Assembly: GCA_963728845.1 (NCBI GenBank)
Contig: CAVSLS010000059.1
Span: 6,899-70,898 of the forward strand
Direction of reading: 5' to 3'
Length of the DNA: 64,000 bases
From: Bog-473 sp963728845
GTDB lineage: Bacteria > Actinomycetota > Acidimicrobiia > Acidimicrobiales > RAAP-2
This document shows positions 1 to 9,052 of the stretch, piece after piece. The notes under the pieces are model-generated. The model worked only from the letters and a program-made list of their open reading frames with translations, was not told the DNA's origin and searched no databases. A program made the translations under genes and the position numbers. Positions within the stretch are counted from its first letter, which is position 1; each line of letters begins with the position of its first letter.

Positions 1-357
1 GAGCGACTGTTGCTGGGTCTTGCCCACCAACTCGTCGATCTGCCCACGGTGCAGCAGCAATTTGCGCTTGCGATCGGGGTCGTGCGCGCCGAAGCCGGTC
101 GCGAACTGCCACGGCGGGATGTGCAGTTGGAACAGCCACATCTCGCCGCCGTCCACCCGGGCATAGGCCTCGCTCAGCTGCGCCTTGCCCTCCCGGAGGG
201 ACTTCACCTCGGAACCCTGCAGCACGATGCCCGCCTCGAAGGTCTCGAGGAACTCGTACTCCCGCCGGGCGCGCCGGTTGGTGGCGACGACGCGGTCACC
301 ACTGCGCTCCTCGCGGGCGGCCGCCCGCTTGGCGATCTGCTTCTTCGCCCTGGCCAT
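1..357 (-). CDS. smpB: SsrA-binding protein SmpB (C-terminus cut by window edge)
   Basis: SmpB binds tmRNA and delivers it to stalled ribosomes for trans-translation. The minus strand reads MARAKKQIAKRAAARE at the start, then the conserved SmpB core with EFLETFEAGIVLQGSEVKSL, LSEAYARV and, near the edge, DPDRKRKLLLHRGQIDEL. About 119 of the usual ~155 residues are present; the basic C-terminal tail lies outside the window. An in-frame ATG eight codons upstream (381) exists, but the family normally starts at MARAKK-like sequence, so 357 is preferred. The gene diverges from mec with only ~26 bp between the starts. The ssrA RNA was looked for and not found in the window. Confidence 0.95.
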   Translation of the reverse strand, partial: MARAKKQIAKRAAAREERSGDRVVATNRRARREYEFLETFEAGIVLQGSEVKSLREGKAQLSEAYARVDGGEMWLFQLHIPPWQFATGFGAHDPDRKRKLLLHRGQIDELVGKTQQQSL

Positions 358-383
358 GAGGGGTACGAGGGTACCCTTCATGG

Positions 384-818
384 GTGCTCCGCCTGCCCCG
401 CGACCTCTGCGTGGAGATGGTGGCCCATTGCCTGGCCGGTCTGCCCGACGAGGCATGCGGCCTCCTGGTCGGGTCCTATGGGGGGGACGAGCCGACCCAC
501 CTCTTCGCAACCACGAACGCGGCGGCCTCGGCGATGGTCTACGAAATCGACCCCAAGGAGATGCTGCGGGTGGACCGGGCGGCCCGGACGCTCGGCGCCG
601 ACATCATGGGGGTGTTCCACTCGCACACCCATACCGACGCCTACCCGTCGCCGACCGACGTGGCGCAGGCGGCCGACCCTGGGTGGCACTACGTGCTCGT
701 CTCCCTGCGAGACACACTCCCCGTGGTGCGGAGCTACACGATTCGGGACGGCGAGATCACCGAGGAGCCCGTCGAAGTGCCCGGGCTCGAGGTCCCGGGG
801 CTGGAGATCCCCGGGTAG
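384..818 (+). CDS. mec: Mec-type JAMM/MPN metallopeptidase (CysO-cysteine hydrolase)
   Basis: Predicted zinc peptidase that releases cysteine from the CysO-cysteine adduct, as Mec (Rv1334) does in Mycobacterium tuberculosis. The 144-residue protein carries the whole JAMM motif: Glu23 in DEACGLL, then H79-S-H81, seven residues, S89-P-T-D92. The start is GTG at 384; no in-frame ATG lies near the N-terminus. The neighbours cysO and cysM follow on the same strand, reproducing the mycobacterial mec-cysO-cysM order, which is the main support for the specific substrate. The C-terminal EVPGLEVPGLEIPG is a short low-complexity tail. The role is inferred from the family and context. Confidence 0.92.
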   Translation: MLRLPRDLCVEMVAHCLAGLPDEACGLLVGSYGGDEPTHLFATTNAAASAMVYEIDPKEMLRVDRAARTLGADIMGVFHSHTHTDAYPSPTDVAQAADPGWHYVLVSLRDTLPVVRSYTIRDGEITEEPVEVPGLEVPGLEIPG

Positions 819-924
819 GGGGTCCGCACCGCTCCTTGTAGAATCGTTACCAGTTCAGTCAACAATCAGTCGACCAGCCCGAGTGGGGCCGGTGAGTGCC
901 GGAGAACATGAACGAGGAGGCCCT

Positions 925-1200
925 GTGGCCGTCGAAGTCCGCCTACCGACCGTCCTGCGCAGCCACGCCGGAGGGGCCGCCCTCGTCAGCGTGGACGGGT
1001 CCACCATCGGCGAGGTCCTCTCCAAGCTCGTGGCCGAGTACCCCGGAATGGCGGGCCAGGTGCTCACGGACGAGGGTTCCCTGCACAAGTTCGTGAACAT
1101 CTACGTCGACGACGACGACGTGCGCTATCTGCAGGGCCTGGACACGCCCGTCGCCGACGGCGCGGAGGTGTCGATCCTGCCGGCCGTGGCAGGGGGCTGA
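925..1200 (+). CDS. cysO: Sulfur carrier protein CysO (ThiS/MoaD fold)
   Basis: A 91-residue ubiquitin-like sulfur carrier whose C-terminal Gly-Gly is converted to a thiocarboxylate and donates sulfur for cysteine synthesis. The protein ends in ILPAVAGG, the expected exposed di-glycine. The start is GTG at 925, chosen because an AGGAGG box ends about five bases upstream and because the preceding ATG at 908 is out of frame. The hydrophobic VDGSTIGEVLSKL helix and the acidic FVNIYVDDDDVRYLQGLDTP segment match MoaD-like proteins. It lies between mec and cysM, 20 bp before cysM. Confidence 0.93.
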   Translation: MAVEVRLPTVLRSHAGGAALVSVDGSTIGEVLSKLVAEYPGMAGQVLTDEGSLHKFVNIYVDDDDVRYLQGLDTPVADGAEVSILPAVAGG

Positions 1201-1220
1201 GGACACCGGAGCCAGACGCC

Positions 1221-2189
1221 ATGACGTTGTACTCGTCTGTGCTCGACCTGATCGGCAACACGCCGCTGGTCGACATCAGTGCGCTCAGCCCGAACCCGTC
1301 CGCACGCATCTATCTCAAGCTCGAGGGGCAGAACCCGGGCGGGTCGGTGAAGGACAGGGTGGCCTTATCCCTCATCGAGGACGCCGAACGTTCGGGGGTG
1401 CTCGTCCCCGGGAAACCGGACCAGGTACTCATGGAGCCGACGTCGGGCAACACGGGCATCGGCCTTGCCATGGTGTGCCGGGTCAAGGGCTACACGCTGA
1501 AGACCGTGATGCCGACCAACGTCTCGGTCGAGCGTCGCCAGCTCCTGGAGTTGTGGGGTGCCGAGATCATCGAGTCACCGGGGAGTGAAGGCTCCAACGG
1601 CGCGGTCAAGATGGCCCGCGCGCTGGCGGTGGAGCACCCCGAATGGGTCTTCTTGTACCAGTACGGCAACCCGGCGAACCCCAAGGCGCACTACGAGGGC
1701 ACCGGGCCCGAGATCCTGCGGGACTGCCCGGGCGTCACCCACTTCGTGGCCGGCCTCGGCACGTCGGGGACGTTGCTGGGGGTGGGCCGCTTCCTGCGGG
1801 AGAAGCTCGGGGACGCCGTGTCGATCTGGGCCGTCGAGCCGCCGGCGGGGGAGATGGTCGACGGTCTGCGGAACCTCGACGACGGCTACATCCCGCCCAT
1901 CTTCGAGGAGCTCGGGGGTGCCGAGCTGTTGGACCGCAAGACCGTGGTCCGCCCCCGCGAGTCGATCGAGTGGACCCGGCGGCTGACCGAGGTGGGGATC
2001 TTCGCCGGGATCTCGACGGGGGCGGCGCTGGCCGGCGCAATCAAGTGCGCGTCGTCCGTGCCCGATGGGCAGCCGGCGTCCATCGTGGTCGTGTCGGCCG
2101 ACGGTGGCTGGAAGTACCTGTCGACGGGTGCCTGGACGGGAGACATCGACGAGGTCGCAGAGCGGGCCAAGTCGATCATCTACTTCTGA
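1221..2189 (+). CDS. cysM: Cysteine synthase CysM (PLP-dependent, CysO-thiocarboxylate using)
   Basis: A fold-type II PLP enzyme, 322 residues, usual length for the family. Visible landmarks are Lys44 in GGSVKDR (Schiff-base lysine), the phosphate/substrate loop TSGNTG at 75-80, and GTSGT at 181-185 that holds the PLP phosphate. In mycobacteria CysM uses O-phosphoserine as acceptor and CysO-thiocarboxylate as sulfur donor; the immediate link to mec and cysO supports that route here over free sulfide, by inference. The C-terminus runs YLSTGAWTGDIDEV, like mycobacterial CysM. The gene is intact. Confidence 0.95.
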   Translation: MTLYSSVLDLIGNTPLVDISALSPNPSARIYLKLEGQNPGGSVKDRVALSLIEDAERSGVLVPGKPDQVLMEPTSGNTGIGLAMVCRVKGYTLKTVMPTNVSVERRQLLELWGAEIIESPGSEGSNGAVKMARALAVEHPEWVFLYQYGNPANPKAHYEGTGPEILRDCPGVTHFVAGLGTSGTLLGVGRFLREKLGDAVSIWAVEPPAGEMVDGLRNLDDGYIPPIFEELGGAELLDRKTVVRPRESIEWTRRLTEVGIFAGISTGAALAGAIKCASSVPDGQPASIVVVSADGGWKYLSTGAWTGDIDEVAERAKSIIYF

Positions 2190-2265
2190 GCCATCCCAGC
2201 GTCCTGGATGACACCCTGCAACAGCACGTCCCCCACGAGGACGGCGAGGCCGTCGAGGCTGTCCG

Positions 2266-2294
2266 CACACTATAAACGAACACGTAGATAGTTC
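2266..2294 (-). promoter_or_regulatory. 29-bp imperfect palindrome, copy A of a motif found three times
   Basis: On the minus strand this reads GAACTATC, ten bases, then TTTATAGTGTG. The halves approximate ACTATAAACG facing CGTTTATAGT. Near-identical copies occur at 17978-18006 and 41072-41100. It sits between the 3' ends of cysM and the next SDR gene. This looks like a binding site for a dimeric (perhaps TetR-type) regulator or an AT-rich promoter core; no regulator gene was found in the window. Confidence 0.4.
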
Positions 2295-2340
2295 GGCGTA
2301 GCCGTCTCGCCATGAGCGGCCCCGACGCAGCAGCGCCGCC

Positions 2341-3142
2341 TCACGTGGTCGCGAGACGCCGCATCGCCTTCTGGTAGCTGAGGGGTGCCAGTGTCCGGGC
2401 GATCGGCGCCAGCAGCGGGAGCCGGGCGGCGTTGATGTCGATGCGTGGCCCACCGATCCGGTCCGCCGTCAGGGTCGCGACCTGTTGGGCGGTGCGACGC
2501 ACCATCTTCGGGGGCAAGGACCCACCGTCCTCGTTGCCCGAGAGCCCCATCGCCGTCGGCACCCAACCGGGGTACAGGACGTGGACGTGCACGCCGCGGG
2601 GCGCCACCTCATGGGCGACCGACTCGCTGAAGGCCGAGATGGCCGCCTTGGACGCTGCATAGGCACCTTGCCTCGGTTCGGGTGCCCGCACGGTGTCGGA
2701 AGACACGTTGACCACCGCGCCCCACCCACGATCCACCATTCCTGGCACGACGGCGAGCGTCCCGGCGACGGTGGCGAAGAAATTGACGTCGAACACCTGC
2801 TGGACCGTCTTGGCGTCGCCGCCGGGCACGGGCAGCATCAGGTCGACGCCGGCGTTGTTGACCAGGATGTCGACCGGTCCGTGCGCCGACGCCGTCTGCT
2901 CGAGGGCGGTCCGCGAAGGCGCCCGCTTCGCCGACGTCGCAGACCGCGGTCGTGCTGCCCGGCGTGCGGCGGGCCAGTTCGGGCGCAAGGTCGTCGAGCA
3001 GTTCCTTGCGCCGCGCCAGCCCGACGACGACCGCGCCCCGCTCGGCCAGGGTCAGGGCGATCGCCCTGCCGATGCCGGAGGAGGCACCCGTGACGACGGC
3101 GATTCGGCCGTCGAAGCGTTGTGCAGCTCGATGGCGCGGCAT
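2341..3142 (-). CDS. Short-chain dehydrogenase/reductase (frame broken once)
   Basis: Classical SDR that would use NAD(P)(H) to oxidise or reduce an unknown carbonyl/alcohol substrate. The N-terminal frame shows the cofactor loop TGASSGIG (residues 18-25) and CDVGEAGAFA. The C-terminal frame shows NNAG, a serine in VVNVSSDTVR, and the catalytic YAASK. The two frames meet near 2910-2925. The start is ATG at 3142. The C-terminal extension RTLAPLSYQKAMRRL is longer than a minimal SDR. No operon partner on either side is obvious, so the substrate cannot be assigned. Confidence 0.85.
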
Positions 3143-3235
3143 GCGGACACCTTACGGTCGATGGCCCCTGTCGCGGGCTCGTGCAGAGGCGCGACGGCGA
3201 GGCGACGCTGCGACGGACGGCCTGCCCGCGGATGC

Positions 3236-3704
3236 TCAGGAGGAGTTCGTCGCCGGCCGGGGCGCCATCCGCTCACTGATCCACTCGGCCAGTTCACCGA
3301 TGACCGTCTCGCTCATCGGGGCCGCGGCCAGCTCCAGCAAACGGCCGGCGGTGAGCTCGCCGTCCTTGTCCCCGGGCGGCGGCGTCCAGGGGTGACCGTT
3401 GCGCTGGCAGAACTCGATGGTGGCGATGAGTGCCACTGGCGCGTTGCCGTCGCGCAGAGGATGGTTCTTGACCAGGTGGGCACAGAGCACCGCCGCTTTG
3501 GTGGCGAAGTCGGGGTAGAAGTCGTTCGCCGCCGAAGCAGGCGAGGGGGGCATGGAGCGCGGAGTCCGCCAGGTGGAGGCTGGATTCCTCCGCGATGCGC
3601 TTGGCGGGGATGGCGAGGACAGCCTCCGCGATGAGGAGGAAGTCAGCCAGTTCGAGCGCGCGGACCGTCTCGGGCCCGGCATGTAACCGTGCGTCGGGCG
3701 TCAT
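3236..3704 (-). CDS. Doc/Fic-family (death-on-curing-like) toxin, frame broken once
   Basis: The joined protein reads FLLIAEAVLAIPAKRI and LADSALHAP from one frame, then DFYPDFATKAAVLC and NHPLRDGNAPVAL from the other. This is the layout of the Doc-like branch of Fic proteins. Fic/Doc enzymes modify target proteins through the HxFx(D/E)GN(K/G)R loop. Here the loop is HPLRDGNAPVAL, so the usual Lys/Arg after GN is Ala-Pro, which would be expected to weaken catalysis unless it is a read error. The frame change lies at a run of six G near 3545-3551. The ATG at 3704 overlaps the stop of a small upstream frame by 4 bp (ATGA), a typical toxin-antitoxin arrangement. Confidence 0.65.
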
Positions 3705-3887
3705 CGCTTCAGGCGTTCCAGTGCCCGCTCCTGCTGGCGGATGGCACCTGCCAGGCGCAGGTAGAAGGCCCGGTCGGCGCGCCGCCGGCGCACGGCGGCG
3801 TTCAGGGTGGGCCGGCCCGCTGTCGCCGGCCTTCGCCGCCGGCGTCTGCTCGTCCCTGCGTTCGTCCGGCGTCCGACAGTCGTCCAC
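3701..3887 (-). CDS. Candidate antitoxin fragment upstream of the Doc-like toxin
   Basis: A small, basic, helix-rich frame ends in FYLRLAGAIRQQERALERLK, with its TGA overlapping the toxin ATG. Upstream it becomes readable as a protein only if joined to the frame starting at GTG 3887 (DDCRTPDERRDEQTPAAKAG), which needs a frame change near 3795-3815. I do not recognise a family. The assignment rests on the 4-bp overlap, the small size and the position before a Doc-like gene. It could equally be non-coding. Confidence 0.3.
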
Positions 3888-3918
3888 GGTTTCGATCCTA
3901 TGGGTGGGATCCCGCGGG

Positions 3919-4458
3919 TCAGCGACCGGTCAGGTCTCCGAGCTTGGTGACCGTGTTCCAGTTCCTGGTGGTGCTGACGACACCGAGCCGGCGCTCGAGG
4001 AACGTGCCGGTGTACTTGGTCTCCGCGTAGCCGTCCGGCGTGTGCACGTAGACCTCTCTGCCGTCGACGACGAGCTCGTCGGCGCCGCTCGGGGGCAGGG
4101 TCAGCGCCGCCAGCGTTTCCTTCGTCGGCTTCGTGGCCAGGAAGGTCACGTGGTGGCGGGACGGGTTCGCCCCGGCCTTGGCATACGGGCTGGCGCCGCA
4201 GATACGAAGGAATTCCGGCACGCTGCGCAGGATGACCGCGGGCGAGTCTCCGAAGTCCTCCGCGATGCGCTCCTCGATGGCCGCCGCGATGGCCGTCTCG
4301 CTCCTCGATCCTGCCGAGAACACGACGTTGCCCGTCTGGATGTACGTGGTGACGCCGCTGTACTTGAGGCTCTCGAAAGAGGCCCGCAGCTCGTTCATGG
4401 CGATGCGTCCGTGGCCGCCGACGTTCACGCTGCGGAGCAGTGCGACGTAGCGGGGCAC
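3919..4458 (-). CDS. DUF1697 domain protein
   Basis: A 179-residue cytoplasmic protein that matches the DUF1697 family from end to end: YVALLRSVNVGGHGRI at the start, TYIQTGNVVFSA in the middle and NWNTVTKL near the end. The function of the family is unknown. The start is GTG at 4458. It is followed 10 bp from its upstream side by the flavin oxidase gene on the same strand. The gene is intact. Confidence 0.9.
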   Translation of the reverse strand: MPRYVALLRSVNVGGHGRIAMNELRASFESLKYSGVTTYIQTGNVVFSAGSRSETAIAAAIEERIAEDFGDSPAVILRSVPEFLRICGASPYAKAGANPSRHHVTFLATKPTKETLAALTLPPSGADELVVDGREVYVHTPDGYAETKYTGTFLERRLGVVSTTRNWNTVTKLGDLTGR

Positions 4459-4467
4459 GTTCGCAAC

Positions 4468-5645
4468 CTAATGGGACTGGCTGCCCCCACCTGCCGGCCC
4501 GTGCGGTCGGGCCGACTCCCGGTGCAGGGCGAAGGGGCGCAGGTCGATGGGGGACGTCGCTCCGTCGGCCAGGTCAGCCAGGAGCTCGCCGATGAGTGGC
4601 CCGAACTTGAACCCGTGACCGCTCGTGCCGCAGCCGACCACGATCTGCCCCGTTCGGGCGATGACGAAGTCGCCGTCGGCAGAGTTGTCGTAGACGCAGC
4701 GCTCCGTTCGCACGGGATCGGGGTCGAGGGAGGGCAGCAGACGGCGGGCGGCGCCGGTCAACAGGGCGAGCAGCCCTGGGTCGTCGTCCGTCGGCGCCGG
4801 GCCGACGGGCTCGTAGCGGTCGAGGTCGGTGCCCGGGGTGTGATGGGAGACCTTGTAGGTCCCGCCGTGCGGGCTGCCCTCGGGGACGGGCAGGCCGTAG
4901 ATCATGTCGTCGCCCCACTCGATGAAGATGGGTGGCTGCTCCCGGGGCGTCGCGCCGGGAGCGGGCGCGAAGTAGGCCACCTGGGGGAGCGACGGCGGGG
5001 CCACCACCGGCGGTGGGTCGTCGAGCAGGGCGAGAGCCTCGGGGCCGGCACAGTCGACGACCACGTCGGCGTCGAACGATTCCCCGCCGGCCGTGGCGAC
5101 CGTGACCGAGTCGGTCCCTTGGCGCAGCGACCTGACGCGCGTGCCCGTGCGGAGCACGAAGTTGGCAGCGTCCCCGAGGGCGCGCAGGCACTCGTCGGCC
5201 GCCAGCACACAGGAACCGGGTTCGAAGAGGACCGATCCGTGGACCTCGATCGCCGGGAACCGCCGAGCTGCTTCGCCGGGTGCGAGCCGCTCCGCCAGCG
5301 AGCCCACGGCCGCCAGCGAGGCCGCGATGGCATCGAGCGAGGCTTCGTCGCCGAACGTCACCTGGCCGCCGCCGTGGAGGAGCTGCCTTCCCGAGGCCGC
5401 CTCGAGGTGGCGCCAGAGGGTGCGTGCCCGGATTGCCATCTCGACGTAGACCGGCTCGGGGTACCCGAGCCGGAAGATCCGCGCGCGTCGCCCTTGGATC
5501 CCGACCGGTCGTGGCCCACGACGTCGGCCGCCTCCAAGACGGTCACGCGCCAATGGCGCCGCGACAGCGCCCATGCGGCGGAGAGGCCGAGCAGCCCGGC
5601 TCCCACCACGATGCAGCGGCGGTCGTCGGGCACGGCGACGATCAT
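4468..5645 (-). CDS. FAD-dependent amine oxidase, sarcosine oxidase/SolA type (frame broken once)
   Basis: DAO-family flavoenzyme of about 390 residues, like monomeric sarcosine oxidase or N-methyltryptophan oxidase. The N-terminus has the dinucleotide fold CIVVGAGLLGLSAAWALSRR, then, after a frame change near 5490-5500, RIFRLGYPEPVYVEMA, typical of this subfamily. The sequence TERCVYDNSADGDFVI holds a cysteine at the position where MSOX-type enzymes attach FAD covalently, so covalent FAD is likely by analogy. GCGTSGHGFKFGPLIGE closes the FAD fold. The start ATG at 5645 precedes the Rossmann strand directly. Substrate is probably an N-methyl amino acid, unproven. Confidence 0.82.
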
Positions 5646-5866
5646 ACGAACGCGCCACCCGTTGGGCATCCGTTGGGCACCAGTTGGCGAAGGCCCAGCA
5701 GTACGCTCGTCGGCAGTGACGAGCGGGAGAGCCGTGTCGACCAACCCCACCGTCGACGCGCCCCGCATGCCCACCGACCCCGTCCTCGCCGGTCCGTCCC
5801 CCGCGGTCGGTCACCGCGCCCCCGACGTCGAGGAGGGGCCCGGCCGCCGAAACCGACGGGCCACGC

Positions 5867-7763
5867 GTGCGTGCGCTGCGCGCCATCGGGTTCCATGCGG
5901 TGGCGATCGCCGGCTTCACCGTGCCGGCCGTCGCCCTGTGGTGGCACGTCTGGTCGGGACACCCCTCGTCGACCCTGACGTGCGGCTGTGGCGATCCGGC
6001 GCAGCAGGTGTGGTTCACCGCGTGGCCGGCCTGGGCCATCGCGCACCTCCACAGCGTGTTCTTCTCGGGCGCCGTCAACGTCCCCGACGGCGCGAACCTG
6101 CTGTCGAACACGTCGGGGACTCTGGTCGGCGTGCTCCTGGCCCCGGTGACGTGGCTGTTCGGACCGGTCGCGGCCACCAATGTCGCACTGACGCTCGCAC
6201 CGGCCCTCAGCGCCTGGGGCTGCTTCGTCGCCATCCGCCCCCTCGTCTCATGGAAGGCAGGTGCGATCCCCGCCGCGCTGGTCTACGGCTACTCGTCCGC
6301 CATCGTGTCGTCACTGACCTTCGGCCACGTGTCCGTCGCGTTCCTCGTGATCCCGCCGTTGCTCTTCACCACGCTGCACGAGATCGTGATCCGCCAGGAG
6401 CACTCGGCCCGCCGCGACGGACTCGTCCTGGCCGCGCTCCTGGTGGTGCAGTTCCTCATCTCGCCCGAGGTGCTGGTCATCTGCCTGCTGCTCGGTGTGA
6501 TGGGGTTGCTCGCCGTCGTGGCGGTCGGCTGGCGCCAGGTGCGAGGGCGGGCAGGCCACGCGTTGCCGGCACTGGCCTGGCGGCCGGTATCGCGGTCGTG
6601 CTCCTGGCGTATCCGGCCTGGTACGGCCAGGCGGGGCCCCAGGCCGTGACCGGTGTGCTGTTCGTCCTCGCGCCGCTCTCCGGCGTGCCGCTGTCGGGCG
6701 TGCTGGCAGCCGGCCAGTATCGGGCCGCAGCCGATGCGTACGTCCGCTTCGGTGGCTACCTGGGCCGTGCCGGGCCGCCGCCCGACTATGTCGGCGCTGG
6801 GGTCGCGGTGGCCGCGCTGTGGTCGGTCGTCGTGGGCCGTCGGCGCCCGCTGACATGGCTTCTCGTGTTCATGACGGCGGTAACGTTTGTGCTCGCCCTC
6901 GGCCAGTACCTCCTGAGCGGGCCCTCGTCGGCTGGCGAACGTGTGGCTCCCCTGGGGGGACCTCTCGAGGATCCCGGTCCTCAAGGAGATCCTCGCCGAC
7001 CAGTTCGCACCGTTCATCTCCCTCTTCGTCGCCTTCCTGCTTGCCGTGGGCCTCGATGCGCTCTACACGGCACACCGGCGGCCGACCTCGTGGATCCGGG
7101 CACGGGTGATGCGGGTCAGTGGGGCCGCCACCGCCGTGGTAACCGTCGCGGCGCTCGTCCCGGTGTTCATCACGTTGGACATGCCGTTGCACGTCGTGTC
7201 GGTCCGGCATGCCGACGTACATGCGGGACATCGCGCCGGTGCTCCCGGCGGGCACCGTTGTCCTCACGGTTCCCTTCGCCGTGTCCGGGTCGACCACGCC
7301 CATGCTCTGGCAGGCGCTCGACGACATGCACTTCCGCCTAGCCGGCGCCGCGCTCAAGACCCCCAATGCCCGCGGCGGCCCCGTCGGCCCGGGCCAGCCG
7401 GGATCGGCGCGCCGCATCCTGACAGACCTGACGATCGACGTGGGGGCAATGCCCGCCGGGACGCCGGCCCAGCTCGCGACGGTGCGGAGCGCCTTGCGAG
7501 CATGGCATGTGGGCGACGTCGTGATCACCGGGACCAGCCGCGATCCGGTGTACGCCTCGGGATTCCTCACGATGGCGCTCGGTGTGGCACCGGTCTACAC
7601 GCAGAATGCCTGGGTGTGGCACGTGCAACCGGGAGGACCCACGACGGCGCCGGCGGCAGGCGCCTCCTTGTCGCGGTGCCGGGCGGCCGCGGGGGCACCC
7701 GCCGACCGTGGCCAACCGCTCGCGATGGCGCACTGCGTGCTCTTCGGCGCCGGTCAAGCTTGA
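5867..7763 (+). CDS. Polytopic membrane protein with C-terminal soluble domain (three frame changes)
   Basis: Reconstructed as roughly 630 residues. The first part has many hydrophobic helices, for example TLVGVLLAPVTWLFGPV and LALGQYLLSG. The last ~180 residues, from about 7205, are soluble, with GTVVLTVPFAVSGSTTPM and DVVITGTSRDPVY. Frames change near 6590, 6935 and 7205. The arrangement of many helices followed by a soluble tail recalls GT-C type glycosyltransferases or YfhO-like proteins, but no diagnostic motif was found and I do not assign a function. The start is taken at GTG 5867 as the first start before the first helix; it diverges from the oxidase gene. Confidence 0.65.
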
Positions 7764-7784
7764 GTGCGGTCGTAGGCTTGGCGG

Positions 7785-8219
7785 ATGCAGCCGATCCTCC
7801 ACCTGTCCATCCCCGTGCGGGACATGGACGAGGCACGTGACTTCTACGTGCGGACGCTCGGCTGCCAGTCGGCCCGTACCCGGGTGGACTTCACCGACGT
7901 GTGGTTCTACGGCATGCAGATCACGCTGCAGGACCGGCCGGACGAAACGTCCGCCGCGCCCTCGGGCGGATCGCGGCATTTCGGCGTGACGCTCGGTCGC
8001 GACGAGTTCGAGGCGATGATCGCCCGACTCGGAGCCAGCGGCGTCGACTGGGTCGTGCCGGTCACGACCGACGACGAGGGTCTGGCCACGGAGCAGACCA
8101 AGGCCAAGATCGCCGATCCGAGCGGCAACGTGATTGAGCTCAAGACGTACCGCGACGTGGAGGCCGCCCTGGAGTTCTTGCCCCATTCGTACCCGGAGGC
8201 CTTTGCCCACGGCAACTGA
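7785..8219 (+). CDS. VOC-family (glyoxalase/dioxygenase fold) protein
   Basis: A 144-residue single-domain vicinal-oxygen-chelate protein. It begins MQPILHLSIPVRDMDEARDF, the first beta-alpha-beta unit with the expected metal-site histidine, and ends with DPSGNVIELK, which supplies the glutamate ligand. A central SRHFGVTL carries the second-half histidine. VOC proteins range from glyoxalase I to bleomycin-resistance and ring-cleavage enzymes; nothing here tells which. The gene is intact, 21 bp after the membrane protein. Confidence 0.85.
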   Translation: MQPILHLSIPVRDMDEARDFYVRTLGCQSARTRVDFTDVWFYGMQITLQDRPDETSAAPSGGSRHFGVTLGRDEFEAMIARLGASGVDWVVPVTTDDEGLATEQTKAKIADPSGNVIELKTYRDVEAALEFLPHSYPEAFAHGN

Positions 8220-8299
8220 TCGGTCGCCTACGGTGTCCTCCGGGGACCGAGCTCCGGTCGGGACATGATGCGAGAGGGAGTGCAGTGGGAGGAAGTGAC

Positions 8300-9052
8300 G
8301 TGAGCGAGGCCGTCCGCACGGCGCGCCAGGACGGACGCGCCATCGACCAGCTGCGGCCGGTCAGCTTCGACCGGGACTACACCGTGATGGCGCCCGGGTC
8401 GGTCCTGGTGACGTTCGGTCAGACCAAGGTGCTGTGCACGGCGTCAGTGGAGGAGCGGGTGCCGCCTTGGATGCGCGGGACGGGCCGCGGCTGGGTGACC
8501 GCCGAGTACTCCATGTTGCCGGGTTCGACGCCGGAGCGGGCCTCCCGGGAGGCGGCGAAGGGCAAGCAGTCGGGGCGGACACAGGAGATCCAACGGCTCA
8601 TCGCGCGCAGCCTGCGGGCCGTGTGCGACCTGGTCGCCCTCGGTGAGGTGCAGATCACCGTCGACTGCGATGCGCTTCAGGCCGACGGCGGGACGCGGAC
8701 CGCCTCCATCTGCGGTGCCTACGTTGCGCTGCACGACGCCTGCACCCGTCTCGTCGAGGCCGGGACGATCCGTACCCATCCCCTCACGGACTCCGTGGCG
8801 GCCGTCTCGGTCGGCATCATCGACGGCGTGCCGATGCTCGACCTGCCCTATGCCGAGGACTCGCGGGCCGAGGTCGACATGAACGTCGTCATGACCGGCG
8901 CCGGGCGCTTCGTGGAGGTGCAGGGCACGGCGGAAGGCATGGCCTTCAGCCGGAGCGAGCTGGACGGTCTGCTCGGGCTGGCCGAGGCGGGCATCAAGGA
9001 GTTGACGGACCTGCAGGCGACCGTGCTGGCCGAGCCTCCGCCGCGACGGTGA
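8300..9052 (+). CDS. rph: Ribonuclease PH
   Basis: Phosphorolytic 3'-5' exoribonuclease that trims tRNA 3' ends. The 250-residue protein has DGRAIDQLRPVSF at the start, SVLVTFGQTKVLCTASVE, GRTQEIQRLIARSLRAV, QADGGTRTASICGAYVAL, and the acidic active-site segment AEVDMNVVMTG. The start is placed at GTG 8300 because a GGGAGGA box lies six bases upstream; an in-frame GTG five codons earlier lacks one. Its TGA overlaps the GTG of rdgB (GTGA), so the two are translationally coupled, a pair common in actinobacteria. Confidence 0.95.
   Translation: MSEAVRTARQDGRAIDQLRPVSFDRDYTVMAPGSVLVTFGQTKVLCTASVEERVPPWMRGTGRGWVTAEYSMLPGSTPERASREAAKGKQSGRTQEIQRLIARSLRAVCDLVALGEVQITVDCDALQADGGTRTASICGAYVALHDACTRLVEAGTIRTHPLTDSVAAVSVGIIDGVPMLDLPYAEDSRAEVDMNVVMTGAGRFVEVQGTAEGMAFSRSELDGLLGLAEAGIKELTDLQATVLAEPPPRR

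Noticed and set aside
3595..7341. A 1248-codon open frame on the plus strand.
   Set aside because: Most of it is antisense to DUF1697 and the flavin oxidase, it is Arg/Pro-rich without any domain, and it exists because stops are rare in GC-rich third-position frames. Only its tail overlaps a true gene piece.
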